Source: Variovorax sp. (lineage in GTDB: Bacteria > Pseudomonadota > Gammaproteobacteria > Burkholderiales > Burkholderiaceae_C). From it: a DNA stretch of 64,000 bases. The translations under genes and the position numbers were made by a program. The notes beneath the pieces were generated by a model, which worked only from the letters and a program-made list of their open reading frames with translations, ran no database searches and was not told the origin of the DNA. The stretch covers positions 1-64,000 of the forward strand of contig JAGIBP010000033.1 of assembly GCA_017744285.1 (NCBI GenBank), read 5' to 3'. Of this stretch, positions 10,817-19,238 are shown one piece after another (position 1 is the stretch's first letter; each line of letters opens with the position of its first letter).

Positions 10817-10822
10817 ATTATA
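10817..10822 (-). promoter_or_regulatory. Probable rpsT -10 element
   Basis: A perfect TATAAT on the minus strand, about 47 bases upstream of the rpsT GTG. No good -35 is visible at 17-18 bases, so this is a partial promoter call. Confidence 0.5.
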
Positions 10823-10873
10823 TCTCCCCCAGGCCCCGCGCACTTCGTATCGCTCCCGCCACCCCCTCCGCGC

Positions 10874-10925
10874 GGGCGCACCCGGCAGCCCGGCCGAGCC
10901 GGTCCCGCGGGTGCCCTGGCTTCGG
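10874..10925. repeat. Dispersed GC-rich repeat, copy 1
   Basis: These 52 bases match 56776-56827 at 47 of 52 positions, including an exact run through GCGGGTGCCCTGGCTT. This copy lies between divergent rpsT and murJ. The two copies sit in unrelated intergenic regions, so this is a dispersed repeat (REP-like) and not a gene duplication. Its spread in the genome cannot be judged from this window. Confidence 0.75.
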
Positions 10926-10943
10926 CCCCCTACACTCCCGCCC

Positions 10944-12503
10944 GTGTCTCTCTTTCGATCCGCCTCCACCGTCTCGCTCCTGACGCTCGCCTCCCGCGTG
11001 ACGGGCCTCGTCCGCGACGTCCTCATGACCTCGGTGTTCGGGGTCAGCGCAATGACCGACGCCTTTTACGTCGCGTTTCGCATTCCCAACCTGTTCCGCC
11101 GTGTTTTCGGCGAAGGCGCCTTCAGCCAGGCCTTCGTGCCGGTGCTGGCGGCCACCAAGACGGAACGGGGCGAGGGCGGCGCCCGGCAACTCGTCGACTA
11201 CGTGGCCACGCTGCTGACCTGGACCCTGGTCGTGCTGTGCGTCGCCGGGGTGATCGGCGCGCCGGTCATGGTGTGGGCCATGGCCAGCGGCCTGAAGCCG
11301 GAAGGCTTCGATGCCGCCGTCGTCATGACGCGCTGGATGTTTCCCTACATCGGCTTCATGTCGCTCGTGGCGCTGGCCGGCGGCGTGCTCAACACCTGGC
11401 GCAAGTTCGCGGTGCCGGCGGCCTCACCCGTGCTGCTCAACCTGGCGCTGATCTTCTCGATCGTCGTGGGCGCGCCATGGTTCCGCCGCCACGGCATCGA
11501 GCCGATCTACGCGCAATGCATCGGCGTGATGGTCGGCGGCATCCTGCAACTCGCGCTCCAGATCCCCGCCATGCGCGAGATCGGCATGCTGCCGCGGATC
11601 GGGCTCGGCGCCGCGTCCATCCGGGCCGCGTGGGCCGACCCGACGACGCGCAAGATCATCCGGCTGATGCTGCCCGCCCTGCTCGGGGTGAGCGTGGCGC
11701 AGGTCTCGCTGCTCATCAACACGCAGATCGCGTCGCATCTGGCGACCGGCAGCGTGACCTGGATCACCAATGCCGACCGACTGATGGAATTTCCGACCGC
11801 GCTGCTCGGCGTGGCGCTCGGGGTGGTGCTGATGCCGCAGCTGGCCAGCGCGCGGGCGGCCAGGGACGATGCGCGCTATTCGTCGATGCTCGACTGGGGA
11901 CTGCGGCTGGTGGTCCTGCTGTCGGTGCCTTGCGCGCTGGCGCTGCTCGTGTTCTCGCAGCCCCTGGTTGCCGTGCTCTTCCACAACGGCGCGTTCAGCG
12001 AATCCGACGTGCGGCGAACCACCGCGGCGCTGATGGGCTACGGCGTGGGGCTGGTCGGCCTGGTGGCCATCAAGGTGCTCGCGCCGGGCTACTACGCCAA
12101 GCACGACATGCGCACGCCGATGCTGATCGCTGTCGGCGTGCTCCTGCTGACCCAGGCGCTCAACCTGCTGCTGGTGCCGTTCCTTCAGCACGCGGCGCTC
12201 ACGCTCACGATCGGCATCGGCGCGATGGTCAACGCGGCCTGGCTGCTCGTCGGGCTGATCCGCCGCGGCAGCTACGTTCCGGAACCCGGTTGGGGGCGAT
12301 TCCTGCTCCAGGTCGCGATCGGCACGCTCGTGCTCGCCGGCCTGCTGGTGTGGGGCGCGCGCCATTTCGACTGGATCGCGCTGCGCGACGCGCGGCTGCA
12401 CCGCATCGGGCTGCTCGCCGCCCTGGTTGCGGGCGCCGCGCTGCTCTACTTCTCGGTCCTGGCCCTGGTCGGCGTCAAGCTGCGCAGCTTCGTGCGCCGG
12501 TGA
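10944..12503 (+). CDS. murJ: Lipid II flippase MurJ (MviN)
   Basis: A polytopic inner-membrane protein of the MOP superfamily that flips lipid II to the periplasm for peptidoglycan assembly. The 519-residue sequence opens with the conserved SLLTLASRVTGLVRDVLM and contains AFYVAFRIPNLFRRVFGEGAF, which carries the family Arg residues. Many hydrophobic segments follow, as expected for 14 helices. GTG 10944 is chosen because similarity starts there; the open frame further upstream runs through the repeat copy and is not MurJ-like. No ribosome site is obvious and TACACT at 10931 could be a -10, so the message may have a very short leader. Confidence 0.94.
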   Translation: MSLFRSASTVSLLTLASRVTGLVRDVLMTSVFGVSAMTDAFYVAFRIPNLFRRVFGEGAFSQAFVPVLAATKTERGEGGARQLVDYVATLLTWTLVVLCVAGVIGAPVMVWAMASGLKPEGFDAAVVMTRWMFPYIGFMSLVALAGGVLNTWRKFAVPAASPVLLNLALIFSIVVGAPWFRRHGIEPIYAQCIGVMVGGILQLALQIPAMREIGMLPRIGLGAASIRAAWADPTTRKIIRLMLPALLGVSVAQVSLLINTQIASHLATGSVTWITNADRLMEFPTALLGVALGVVLMPQLASARAARDDARYSSMLDWGLRLVVLLSVPCALALLVFSQPLVAVLFHNGAFSESDVRRTTAALMGYGVGLVGLVAIKVLAPGYYAKHDMRTPMLIAVGVLLLTQALNLLLVPFLQHAALTLTIGIGAMVNAAWLLVGLIRRGSYVPEPGWGRFLLQVAIGTLVLAGLLVWGARHFDWIALRDARLHRIGLLAALVAGAALLYFSVLALVGVKLRSFVRR

Positions 12504-12562
12504 ATGCCGCATCCCGGCGTCCGCCGCCTTGACGCTCCCCGCCCGCTCCTCTACAAAGCCAC

Positions 12563-13414
12563 ATGACGTTCAGCTTCTCGGCGCCCACTGCCCTCGAGTA
12601 TTTCGATTCGCTCGTCAAGAGCGACGAGCAGTTCCCCCTGCTCGAAGCGGCGGCCAGCATTGCGCAGGACGAGTACCCCGAATTGGACGTGCAGCAGGTG
12701 CTCGGCGACGTCGACCAGCTGCTCGCGCGCCTCAAGCGCCGGCTGCCGGCCGATGCGGCGCCCCTGCAGCGCTTGCGGGCCCTCAATCAGTTCTTCTTCC
12801 ATGACCTGAGTTTCGGCGGCAACGTCAACGACTACTACGACCCCGACAACAGCTACCTCAATGCGGTATTGCGCACGCGCCGCGGCATTCCGATCTCGCT
12901 CGCGGTGCTCTGGATGGAGCTGGCGCAGGGTCTCGGCCTGCAGGCGCGCGGCGTGGGTTTTCCGGGGCACTTCATGCTCAAGGTGACGCTGCCGAAGGGG
13001 CAGGTGGTCATCGACCCGTTCACCGGCAAGTCGCTGTCGCGCGAGGAGCTCAGCGAGCGGCTCGAGCCCTACAAGCGCAGCAACGGGCTGGTCGGCGATT
13101 TCGACGTACCGCTGGGCCTGTACCTGCAGCCCGCGACCCCGCGCGAGATCATCGGCCGCATGCTGCGCAACCTGAAGGAGATCCACCACGCGCAGGAGGA
13201 TTGGCAGCGCGCGATCGCCGTGCAGGACCGCCTGATCGCGCTGTTCCCCGAAGCATGGGGCGAGCACCGCGACCGGGGCCTCGCGCACGCCGAGCAGGGC
13301 AATTCCGCGCTGGCCGTGCGCGACCTCGAAACTTACCTGGCGCACGCCGAAGACGCGCTCGACATCGACACGATCGCGGAGCGTGTCGCCGCATTGCGTC
13401 GCGCGGAGAACTGA
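12563..13414 (+). CDS. SirB1-family protein (transglutaminase-like fold with TPR)
   Basis: A 283-residue cytoplasmic protein. The central region VLRTRRGIPISLAVLWMELA with GVGFPGHFMLKV is the SirB1 transglutaminase-like core, and the C-terminal 100 residues form TPR-like helices (EDWQRAIAVQDRLIALFPEAW). Family members are widespread but poorly characterised, with no defined reaction. It sits 60 bases after murJ and is followed by a glyoxalase-fold gene whose ribosome site lies inside its 3' end, suggesting co-transcription. Confidence 0.83.
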   Translation: MTFSFSAPTALEYFDSLVKSDEQFPLLEAAASIAQDEYPELDVQQVLGDVDQLLARLKRRLPADAAPLQRLRALNQFFFHDLSFGGNVNDYYDPDNSYLNAVLRTRRGIPISLAVLWMELAQGLGLQARGVGFPGHFMLKVTLPKGQVVIDPFTGKSLSREELSERLEPYKRSNGLVGDFDVPLGLYLQPATPREIIGRMLRNLKEIHHAQEDWQRAIAVQDRLIALFPEAWGEHRDRGLAHAEQGNSALAVRDLETYLAHAEDALDIDTIAERVAALRRAEN

Positions 13415-13415
13415 G

Positions 13416-13880
13416 GTGACGGGCGCGCCCCCGGCAGACGGCCCGAAGGCGGGCGGCCCGGGCGCCAGCGGAACCGCGATGGCGGCCGATCTTGGCACGC
13501 TGCATGAATTCCACGGCATCCAGCCGGTGCTGCCGGTGACGGATGCCGCGCGGGCAGCGCGCTATTTCCGCGACGTGCTCGGCTTCGAGATCGACTTCAT
13601 CGCCGGCGAGCCGCCGAGCTACGCCCGGGTGAAAAAGGGAGACCGCACGTATGGCGACCCCGTCTACATCCGGCTGTGGCAGTGCGGGCGGCGCGAGGAT
13701 GCCGCATGGCGTGGCGAAATCGTCATCCACGTGGGACGCGACGTCGACGGCCTGTACGCCGCCTACGTGAAGCGCGGCGTCGACGTGATCGAGCCGCCGA
13801 CCTCGCAGCCGTGGGGCCTGCGCGAGTTCGCGATCCGCGAACCCGATGGGCACGTGCTGCGGTTCTGCGGCTATCTCTAG
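13416..13880 (+). CDS. VOC/glyoxalase-fold protein
   Basis: A single vicinal-oxygen-chelate domain of about 130 residues in a 154-residue product. IQPVLPVTDAARAARYFRDV is the typical first beta-alpha unit, and WGLREFAIREPDGHVLRFCGYL the last. Such proteins include bleomycin-binding proteins, glyoxalases and small dioxygenases; the substrate is not readable. GTG 13416 has a GGAG site 7 bases upstream, just past the SirB1 stop, but it precedes a low-complexity Gly/Ala/Pro stretch. ATG 13479 (MAADLGTLHEF) is an equally good start and closer to the domain. Confidence 0.75.
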   Translation: MTGAPPADGPKAGGPGASGTAMAADLGTLHEFHGIQPVLPVTDAARAARYFRDVLGFEIDFIAGEPPSYARVKKGDRTYGDPVYIRLWQCGRREDAAWRGEIVIHVGRDVDGLYAAYVKRGVDVIEPPTSQPWGLREFAIREPDGHVLRFCGYL

Positions 13881-13895
13881 ATCTGCGAACGGGAC

Positions 13896-14888
13896 TTAGC
13901 CGGCGCTCGACGGCGAGCCGGCGAGTCCGAACTGCCGCCAGGCGCGGCGCAACTGCGTGTCCGACCCGAAGCCTGAGATCTGCGCGGCGCGCGTGACGTT
14001 GGCGCCCGACTGCAGCGCGAGCTGCGCGGTCGCCAGGCGCAGCCGCCGCAGGTAGGCGAGCGGCGCGACGCCGGCGTGCTCGACGAACAGGCGCGTGAGG
14101 TGCCGCGGCGAGGTGTGGGCCACCTCGGCCATGCGCGGCACCGTCCACTCGGCCTGCGGCTGTTCGCTCACGGCGTCCTGCACCTTGTGCAGCGCCGGAT
14201 GCAGGTGGTTGCGATAGGCGAGGAAGGGCGACAGCTCCGGGTCCTGAGGCCCGCGCCGCATCGCGACGACCATCGTCTGCGCCACGCGCGCCGCGAGCGC
14301 CTCGCCGCAGATCTCGCCGATGCGGTGCAGCACGAGGTCGATGCCCGTCGTCACGCCGGCGCTGCTGCAAAGCGGCGCATCGAGCACGAAGACGCGGTTG
14401 GAGACGACCTCGCAGCGCGGCTCGACGCGGCGCAGTTCGTCCAGATGGTGGTGATGCGTGGTGGCGCGGCGCCCCGCGAGAAGGCCGGCATGGGCGGCGA
14501 GCAGGGTGCCGGCGCAGATCGTCACAAGTTCGAGCCGGCCTGGCTCGAGGCGCAGGCCGTGCAGCCAGTGCAGCAGCGCCCGGGCCGGCGGGTTGTCCAC
14601 CCGCACGGTCTGCCCCGGCAAGCCCACCAGCACCACCCAGGCGGGCGTCTCGCACGCCTGCGGCAGGCGCTGCAGGCCCGACAGCGTCACGCCGACCGAA
14701 CTCACCGAGGTCGGCTCGGGGCTGGCGAACACGAGTTCGAAGCGCGGCGGGCGACCGCTCGCGACCAGCAACTGGTTGGCGATGCGCAGCGCTTCCGCCG
14801 GACCGGCCCAGTCGAGCACGAGGCTCTGCGGCAGCAGCGCAAAGACGACGCGGATGGGCGCGTCGGCTAGGGGCTCGGGCGCGACCAT
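13896..14888 (-). CDS. GlxA-family AraC-type transcriptional regulator
   Basis: A 330-residue regulator. The N-terminal two thirds is a DJ-1/PfpI amidotransferase-like domain (VVFALLPQSLVLDWAGPAEAL; TICAGTLLAAHAGLLAGRRATTHH with the nucleophile-elbow Cys). The C-terminal 110 residues hold two AraC helix-turn-helix units (MAEVAHTSPRHLTRLFVEH and VTRAAQISGFGSDTQLRRAWRQ). It overlaps the upstream DJ-1 gene by 22 bases, and with it and the cysteine hydrolase forms a three-gene operon. It probably controls that operon or nearby nitrogenous-compound metabolism; the ligand is unknown. Confidence 0.88.
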   Translation of the reverse strand: MVAPEPLADAPIRVVFALLPQSLVLDWAGPAEALRIANQLLVASGRPPRFELVFASPEPTSVSSVGVTLSGLQRLPQACETPAWVVLVGLPGQTVRVDNPPARALLHWLHGLRLEPGRLELVTICAGTLLAAHAGLLAGRRATTHHHHLDELRRVEPRCEVVSNRVFVLDAPLCSSAGVTTGIDLVLHRIGEICGEALAARVAQTMVVAMRRGPQDPELSPFLAYRNHLHPALHKVQDAVSEQPQAEWTVPRMAEVAHTSPRHLTRLFVEHAGVAPLAYLRRLRLATAQLALQSGANVTRAAQISGFGSDTQLRRAWRQFGLAGSPSSAG

Positions 14889-15496
14889 GCGAAGTCCATC
14901 TGCCGGGCGGTGCGCAGCGCCAGCGCCTCGCCGGCCAGGCGCGCGACGAGGTGCAGGCTCATGTCGATCCCGGCCGTGATCCCGGCCGAAGTCACGATGC
15001 GCCCCTGATCGACCCAGCGCACGTTCTCCCTCACCTCGAGCCGGGGGAATCGGCGGCGCAGGTCGTCGATGTCTTCCCAGTGGGTGGTGACCGGACCGCT
15101 CTCGACGACCCGGGCCGCGGCCAGCAGGAAGGCGCCGGTGCACACGGAGGCCACGATCTCCGCTTCGTGGCTCGCGCCGGCGATCCATGCGAGCGTCTCG
15201 GGGCAGGCCATGGCCGCGTCGACCACGCCGCCGGGCACGACCAGCTCGTCCGACGGCGGTGCGTCGGCGAACGCGAAGGCCGGCACGACGGGCAGCCCGG
15301 CGCGCATCCGCACGGGCGAGGTGGTGCGGGCGACGCATGCCACCTCGAACGGCGGCGGCGCGGCGGGCATGGCGCGCTGTTGCATGCGGCTTGTCGTCGT
15401 GAAGACCTCGTACGGCCCCGCGAGGTCGAGCGCCTCGACGTCGTCGAAGGCGAGGATCGAGACGCGCCGGGTGCGCTGCCCGGCCGGGCGCGTCAT
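14867..15496 (-). CDS. DJ-1/PfpI family protein without DNA-binding domain
   Basis: A 209-residue protein resembling the ligand domain of GlxA regulators: VSILAFDDVEALDLAGPYEV at the start, ASVCTGAFLLAAARVVESGP at the nucleophile elbow with Cys, then TTHWEDIDDLRRRFP and TSAGITAGIDMSLHLVARLAG. There is no AraC domain; it ends where the helix-turn-helix would begin. The start overlaps the stop of the cysteine hydrolase gene (ATGA). It could be an isonitrile-hydratase-like or other small-molecule hydratase rather than a regulator. The neighbour just downstream is the full-length GlxA form, so the pair may have arisen by duplication. Confidence 0.83.
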   Translation of the reverse strand: MTRPAGQRTRRVSILAFDDVEALDLAGPYEVFTTTSRMQQRAMPAAPPPFEVACVARTTSPVRMRAGLPVVPAFAFADAPPSDELVVPGGVVDAAMACPETLAWIAGASHEAEIVASVCTGAFLLAAARVVESGPVTTHWEDIDDLRRRFPRLEVRENVRWVDQGRIVTSAGITAGIDMSLHLVARLAGEALALRTARQMDFAWSRPSP

Positions 15497-16065
15497 GCCG
15501 CCGCCTTCTCGCCGAGCCGCGCGAGCGCCTCCTGGACGCTGCACAGCGTCGCGAAGCGGCCCTGCAGCACCGTCGCCGTGCGCATCTTGATGTCGGCCGC
15601 GGCCAGCCGCGCGCCGTCGGGCTGCACCATGTCGAAGGTCAGCGTGGCGTCGGTGACGTAGTCCACCTGCCAGCCCAGGTCCGACGCATGGCGCGCGGTG
15701 GTCTCGCAGCATTGCTCGGTGCGGATGCCGCTGATGACGATGCGCTCGATGTGGTGGCGCGTGAGCCAGACATCGAGCCCCGTGCCCACGAGTGCGCTGT
15801 GGCGGTTCTTGGTGAACGTCGCCGCGGCCTGGAAGTCCGCGAGGCCGGCCAGCGGACGGACATGGCCCGATTCGATGGCGAACGGGTTCTCGGCCACCTT
15901 CGGTCCGTCGCTGTGGAAGACGCGCACGATCGGCGCGCCGGCTTCGGCAAAGCCGGCGATCAGGGCGTTCTGCGCCGCCAGGTACGGCGCGACGTCGTGC
16001 TCGGAGAAGAACGGGCGATGGCGGAACGACTCCTGCGCGTCGATCACAATGAGACAGGTCTTCAT
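15493..16065 (-). CDS. Isochorismatase-like cysteine hydrolase
   Basis: A 190-residue hydrolase of the isochorismatase/nicotinamidase fold. The catalytic triad is visible: Asp in LIVIDAQESF, Lys in TFTKNRHSAL and Cys in GIRTEQCCETT. These enzymes cleave amide or vinyl-ether bonds; the substrate is unknown. ATG 16065 follows a GGAG site, and the open frame upstream is not family-like. It is first in an operon with two DJ-1-type genes, an arrangement suggesting a small degradative unit for an amide or nitrile compound under its own GlxA regulator. Confidence 0.88.
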   Translation of the reverse strand: MKTCLIVIDAQESFRHRPFFSEHDVAPYLAAQNALIAGFAEAGAPIVRVFHSDGPKVAENPFAIESGHVRPLAGLADFQAAATFTKNRHSALVGTGLDVWLTRHHIERIVISGIRTEQCCETTARHASDLGWQVDYVTDATLTFDMVQPDGARLAAADIKMRTATVLQGRFATLCSVQEALARLGEKAAA

Positions 16066-16177
16066 GGGCGGCAGCTCCGGAAAAGGAATGGATGATGCGC
16101 CTGATTCTCGGGGGCGGCCAGCCGGTCGTCCGCACCCCACCGGACCTGAATCGATCAGTTCAGGACATCGGCTCCGG

Positions 16178-17305
16178 TCAGACCAGCTCGGCTGCCTTGA
16201 GCTCTTTCTTGAGGTAGGCGTAGAAGAGCGGTGCCGCCACCAGCCCGGCCGGCCCCCACACCGCCTCGGCCACGAACATCACCGCGAGCAGTTCCCACAC
16301 CGCCATCTGCGTGCGGCTGCCGACCACCTTCGCGTTGATCAGGTACTCGGCCTTGTGGATCAGGATCAGGAATGCGAGGCAGGCGGCCGCCACGAACGGC
16401 GAGACCGACAGGCCCACCAGCGTGATGACGGTGTTGCAGATGAGGTTGCCCACGATCGGCACCAGCCCGGCCACGAAGGTGAGGGTGATCAGCGCTGGCG
16501 TGTAGGGCAGTTCCATCTTCCACATCGGGAGCAGGAACAGCAGGAAGACGGCAGTCAGCAGCGTGTTAAAGGCCGCGATCCAGAACTGCGCGGCCACGAT
16601 CTGCCCGAAGGCGTCGCCGAACAGCAGGATGCGCGCGCGCAGTTGCCGCGCGAGCGGGCGGCGCGACGGCGCGTCGTTGGCCACCGCCGCCAGGGCGCCG
16701 ACGATCAGCCCCACGTAGGCGAAGAGCAGGCCGCCGAGCCACGCGCGGCCGGTGAGCGCCAGCGAGCCCGCCTGGGTGCGCAGGTAGCCCGCGACGGTGC
16801 GCTGCACTTCGGCGGCGCCTTCGGGCAGGTAGCTCGCGATGTCGGGCGGCAGCTTCAGGCGCAGCTCCAGCACGGTGCGGGCGACGAAGTCGAGCAGCTC
16901 CTGGTATTGCTCGGGCGCGTTCAGCACGAATTCGCGCGCTTCCGCGAAGCCGAGCGTCAACAGGCCCAGCGGGGCGAGCATCACCACCGTCGCGGCGGTG
17001 ACGCGCGCGAAGGCGCGGGTGCGGGTCCAGGCCGGGTCGTTCGCGCTCAGTTTGCGCGAGCCGCGCAGGCTCGCATCGAGCATGCGCGCAAGCCAGCGCG
17101 TGCCCAGGAAGCCGATGCACACGCACAGCAGGCCCGGCAGCAGGCCCTGCCACATGACCAGCAGCAGCGTGCCGGCGATCAGGACGTAGCTGGCCGCGAC
17201 CACCGGCCGCGAGGCAGCGGGGAAGGGCTCGCTCACGCGGGGGGCAGGGTCAGCCGACGACGACGGCCGCGCCGGTGCCGCGCTCGGCGATGGCGCCGAT
17301 TTCAT
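16178..17305 (-). CDS. AI-2E family (PerM-like) permease
   Basis: A 375-residue polytopic inner-membrane protein. Paired N-terminal helices ([34 protein letters not shown]), a hydrophilic central domain, and C-terminal helices with [20 protein letters not shown] are typical of the AI-2E/PerM exporter family. Substrates vary across the family, including autoinducer-2 export and Na+/H+ exchange. ATG 17305 has a GGAGAG site 7 bases upstream but overlaps purM by 56 bases and adds a Pro/Ser/Ala-rich tail. GTG 17236, 13 bases after purM, is the alternative. Confidence 0.82.
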   Translation of the reverse strand: MKSAPSPSAAPARPSSSADPAPRVSEPFPAASRPVVAASYVLIAGTLLLVMWQGLLPGLLCVCIGFLGTRWLARMLDASLRGSRKLSANDPAWTRTRAFARVTAATVVMLAPLGLLTLGFAEAREFVLNAPEQYQELLDFVARTVLELRLKLPPDIASYLPEGAAEVQRTVAGYLRTQAGSLALTGRAWLGGLLFAYVGLIVGALAAVANDAPSRRPLARQLRARILLFGDAFGQIVAAQFWIAAFNTLLTAVFLLFLLPMWKMELPYTPALITLTFVAGLVPIVGNLICNTVITLVGLSVSPFVAAACLAFLILIHKAEYLINAKVVGSRTQMAVWELLAVMFVAEAVWGPAGLVAAPLFYAYLKKELKAAELV

Positions 17306-18290
17306 ACACAGTCTCTCCGGCGGCGCGCAGCGTCTCGGCGCAGGCGGCGGCTTCGGCGGCGTCGATCACCACCACCATGCCGATGCCGTTGTTGAAGGTG
17401 CGGTTCATCTCGATGTCGTCGATGCCGGCCACCTTCTGCAGCCAGGCAAAGAGCTCGGTCTGCGGCCAGCTGCCCTTCTTCAGGTGCGCGGCCGTGCCCT
17501 CGGGCAGCACGCGCGGGATGTTCTCGAGCAGCCCTCCGCCCGTGATGTGGGCCAGGGCCTTGATCGGGTGCTTGGCGAGCGCCGCCAGCACCGGCTTCAC
17601 GTACAGGCGGGTCGGCGCCATCACGGCCTCGCGGAAGGGGCGGCCGTCGAGCGTGGCCGGCAGCGCCGCGCCCGCGCGCTCGATCACCTTGCGCACCAGG
17701 CTGAATCCGTTGGAGTGCACGCCGGCGGAGGCCAGGCCCAGCACCACGTCGCCTGGCTTCACGTTCTGGCCGGTCAGGATCTTCGACTTCTCGACGGCGC
17801 CGACGGCGAAGCCCGCGAGGTCGTATTCGCCGGCCGGGTACATGCCGGGCATCTCGGCCGTTTCGCCGCCGATCAGCGCGCAGCCGCTCTGCTCGCAGCC
17901 CCGCGCGATGCCGCCGACCACGGCGGCGGCGGTGTCCACGTCGAGCTTGCCGCAGGCGAAGTAGTCAAGGAAGAAGAGCGGCTCGGCGCCCTGCACGAGC
18001 ACGTCGTTGACGCTCATCGCCACCAGGTCGATGCCGACCGTGTCGTGCATGTTCCATTCGAAGGCGAGCTTGAGCTTGGTGCCCACGCCGTCGGTGCCGC
18101 TCACCAGCACCGGTTCCTTGTAGCGCTTGGGCACCTCGAAGAGGGCGCCGAAGCCGCCGATCCCGGCCAGCACGCCTTCGCGCATCGTCTTCTTCGCGAG
18201 CGGCTTGATGCGGTCGACCAGTGCGTCGCCCGCATCGATGTCGACGCCGGCGTCCTTGTAGCTGAGGGGGGTGGGTGTGTTGGAGTTCAT
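17250..18290 (-). CDS. purM: Phosphoribosylformylglycinamidine cyclo-ligase
   Basis: AIR synthetase, the fifth step of de novo purine synthesis, closing the imidazole ring with ATP. The 346 residues match the family length. The conserved [14 protein letters not shown], the [13 protein letters not shown] active-site segment and [14 protein letters not shown] are all intact. It diverges from hda across about 260 bases with no recognised gene. The AI-2E permease gene downstream overlaps or nearly abuts it, so the two are probably co-transcribed, a common arrangement in Burkholderiales. Confidence 0.97.
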   Translation of the reverse strand: MNSNTPTPLSYKDAGVDIDAGDALVDRIKPLAKKTMREGVLAGIGGFGALFEVPKRYKEPVLVSGTDGVGTKLKLAFEWNMHDTVGIDLVAMSVNDVLVQGAEPLFFLDYFACGKLDVDTAAAVVGGIARGCEQSGCALIGGETAEMPGMYPAGEYDLAGFAVGAVEKSKILTGQNVKPGDVVLGLASAGVHSNGFSLVRKVIERAGAALPATLDGRPFREAVMAPTRLYVKPVLAALAKHPIKALAHITGGGLLENIPRVLPEGTAAHLKKGSWPQTELFAWLQKVAGIDDIEMNRTFNNGIGMVVVIDAAEAAACAETLRAAGETVYEIGAIAERGTGAAVVVG

Positions 18291-18551
18291 GGGCGGACCG
18301 GGCTGGAGAAGAGGGGGCGGAAGGGAGGGAGGACAATGACGCCGGCAACCGAGACGGTCGGGCCGATAGAATTCGGCACGATTTTAAGGGCGCTCCTCGA
18401 CCCCCTCCCAGAGGTACCCCTGCGTGAACCCGCGCCTTCCGTCCAGAAATGGGGCGCGCGCCTCCCGGCAGCCGTGCGGCGTTCTGCACTGTCCTATGAA
18501 CCTTTTATTCGCGTCATTCGCGCCATCTCAGCCGCCCGGGGCGGTCCGGGC

Positions 18552-19238
18552 ATGAAGCAGCTCGCGCTCGACATCGGCCTCGCGAGCGGTCCGACGCTGG
18601 CGGGCTTCTTCGCCGGCCCGAACGAGCCGGCGCTGCGCCATCTGGCGCTGTGGGTCGGCGACGGGCGCTCGCCCACGGTGCATTCGCCGGTGCCGACCTA
18701 TCTCTGGGGCGAGGGCGGCAGCGGCAAGACGCACCTGCTCGAAGCCGTGCGTGCCGCGCTGAAGGACCAGGGCGCGAGCGCCGGCTGGCTGCACCCCGGC
18801 ATGGCCGACCCGCCCGAGTTCGACGAGCGCTGGGGCGCCATCCTGCTCGACGACGTGCACCTGTATACCGCCATCCAGCAGCAGGCGGCGTTCAACTGGT
18901 TCGTCAATGCGCAGAGCCTGCAGCGCGGCGTCGTCGCCGCGGGCGCGCTGCCCCCGGCCGACCTGCCGCTGCGCGAGGACCTGCGCACGCGGCTCGGCTG
19001 GGGCCATGTCTTCCACCTGCAGGTGCTGAGCGAGGCCGAGCGCCGGGCCGTCCTGCGGCAGGCGGCCGACAGCCGCGGCGTTCTGCTCTCCGACGAGGTG
19101 CTCGACTACATGCTGCATCGCTTCAGCCGCGACCTCGGAAGCCTGATGGAACTGCTCACGCAGCTCGACGGCTACGCCCTGCAGACCCAGCGCGCGATCA
19201 CGATCCCCCTGATCCGGTCGATGCTCGAAAATGAATGA
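18552..19238 (+). CDS. hda: DnaA-homologous regulator Hda
   Basis: A 228-residue AAA+ protein related to DnaA domain III that works with the beta clamp to promote hydrolysis of DnaA-ATP after initiation. Visible features are an N-terminal clamp-binding-like KQLALDIGL, a modified Walker A GEGGSGKTHLLEAV, a Walker B-like AILLDDVHLY, and LREDLRTRLGWG at the arginine-finger region. The start at 18552 gives the family length; long upstream open frame lies antisense to purM. It overlaps pcnB by 8 bases. Confidence 0.93.
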   Translation: MKQLALDIGLASGPTLAGFFAGPNEPALRHLALWVGDGRSPTVHSPVPTYLWGEGGSGKTHLLEAVRAALKDQGASAGWLHPGMADPPEFDERWGAILLDDVHLYTAIQQQAAFNWFVNAQSLQRGVVAAGALPPADLPLREDLRTRLGWGHVFHLQVLSEAERRAVLRQAADSRGVLLSDEVLDYMLHRFSRDLGSLMELLTQLDGYALQTQRAITIPLIRSMLENE

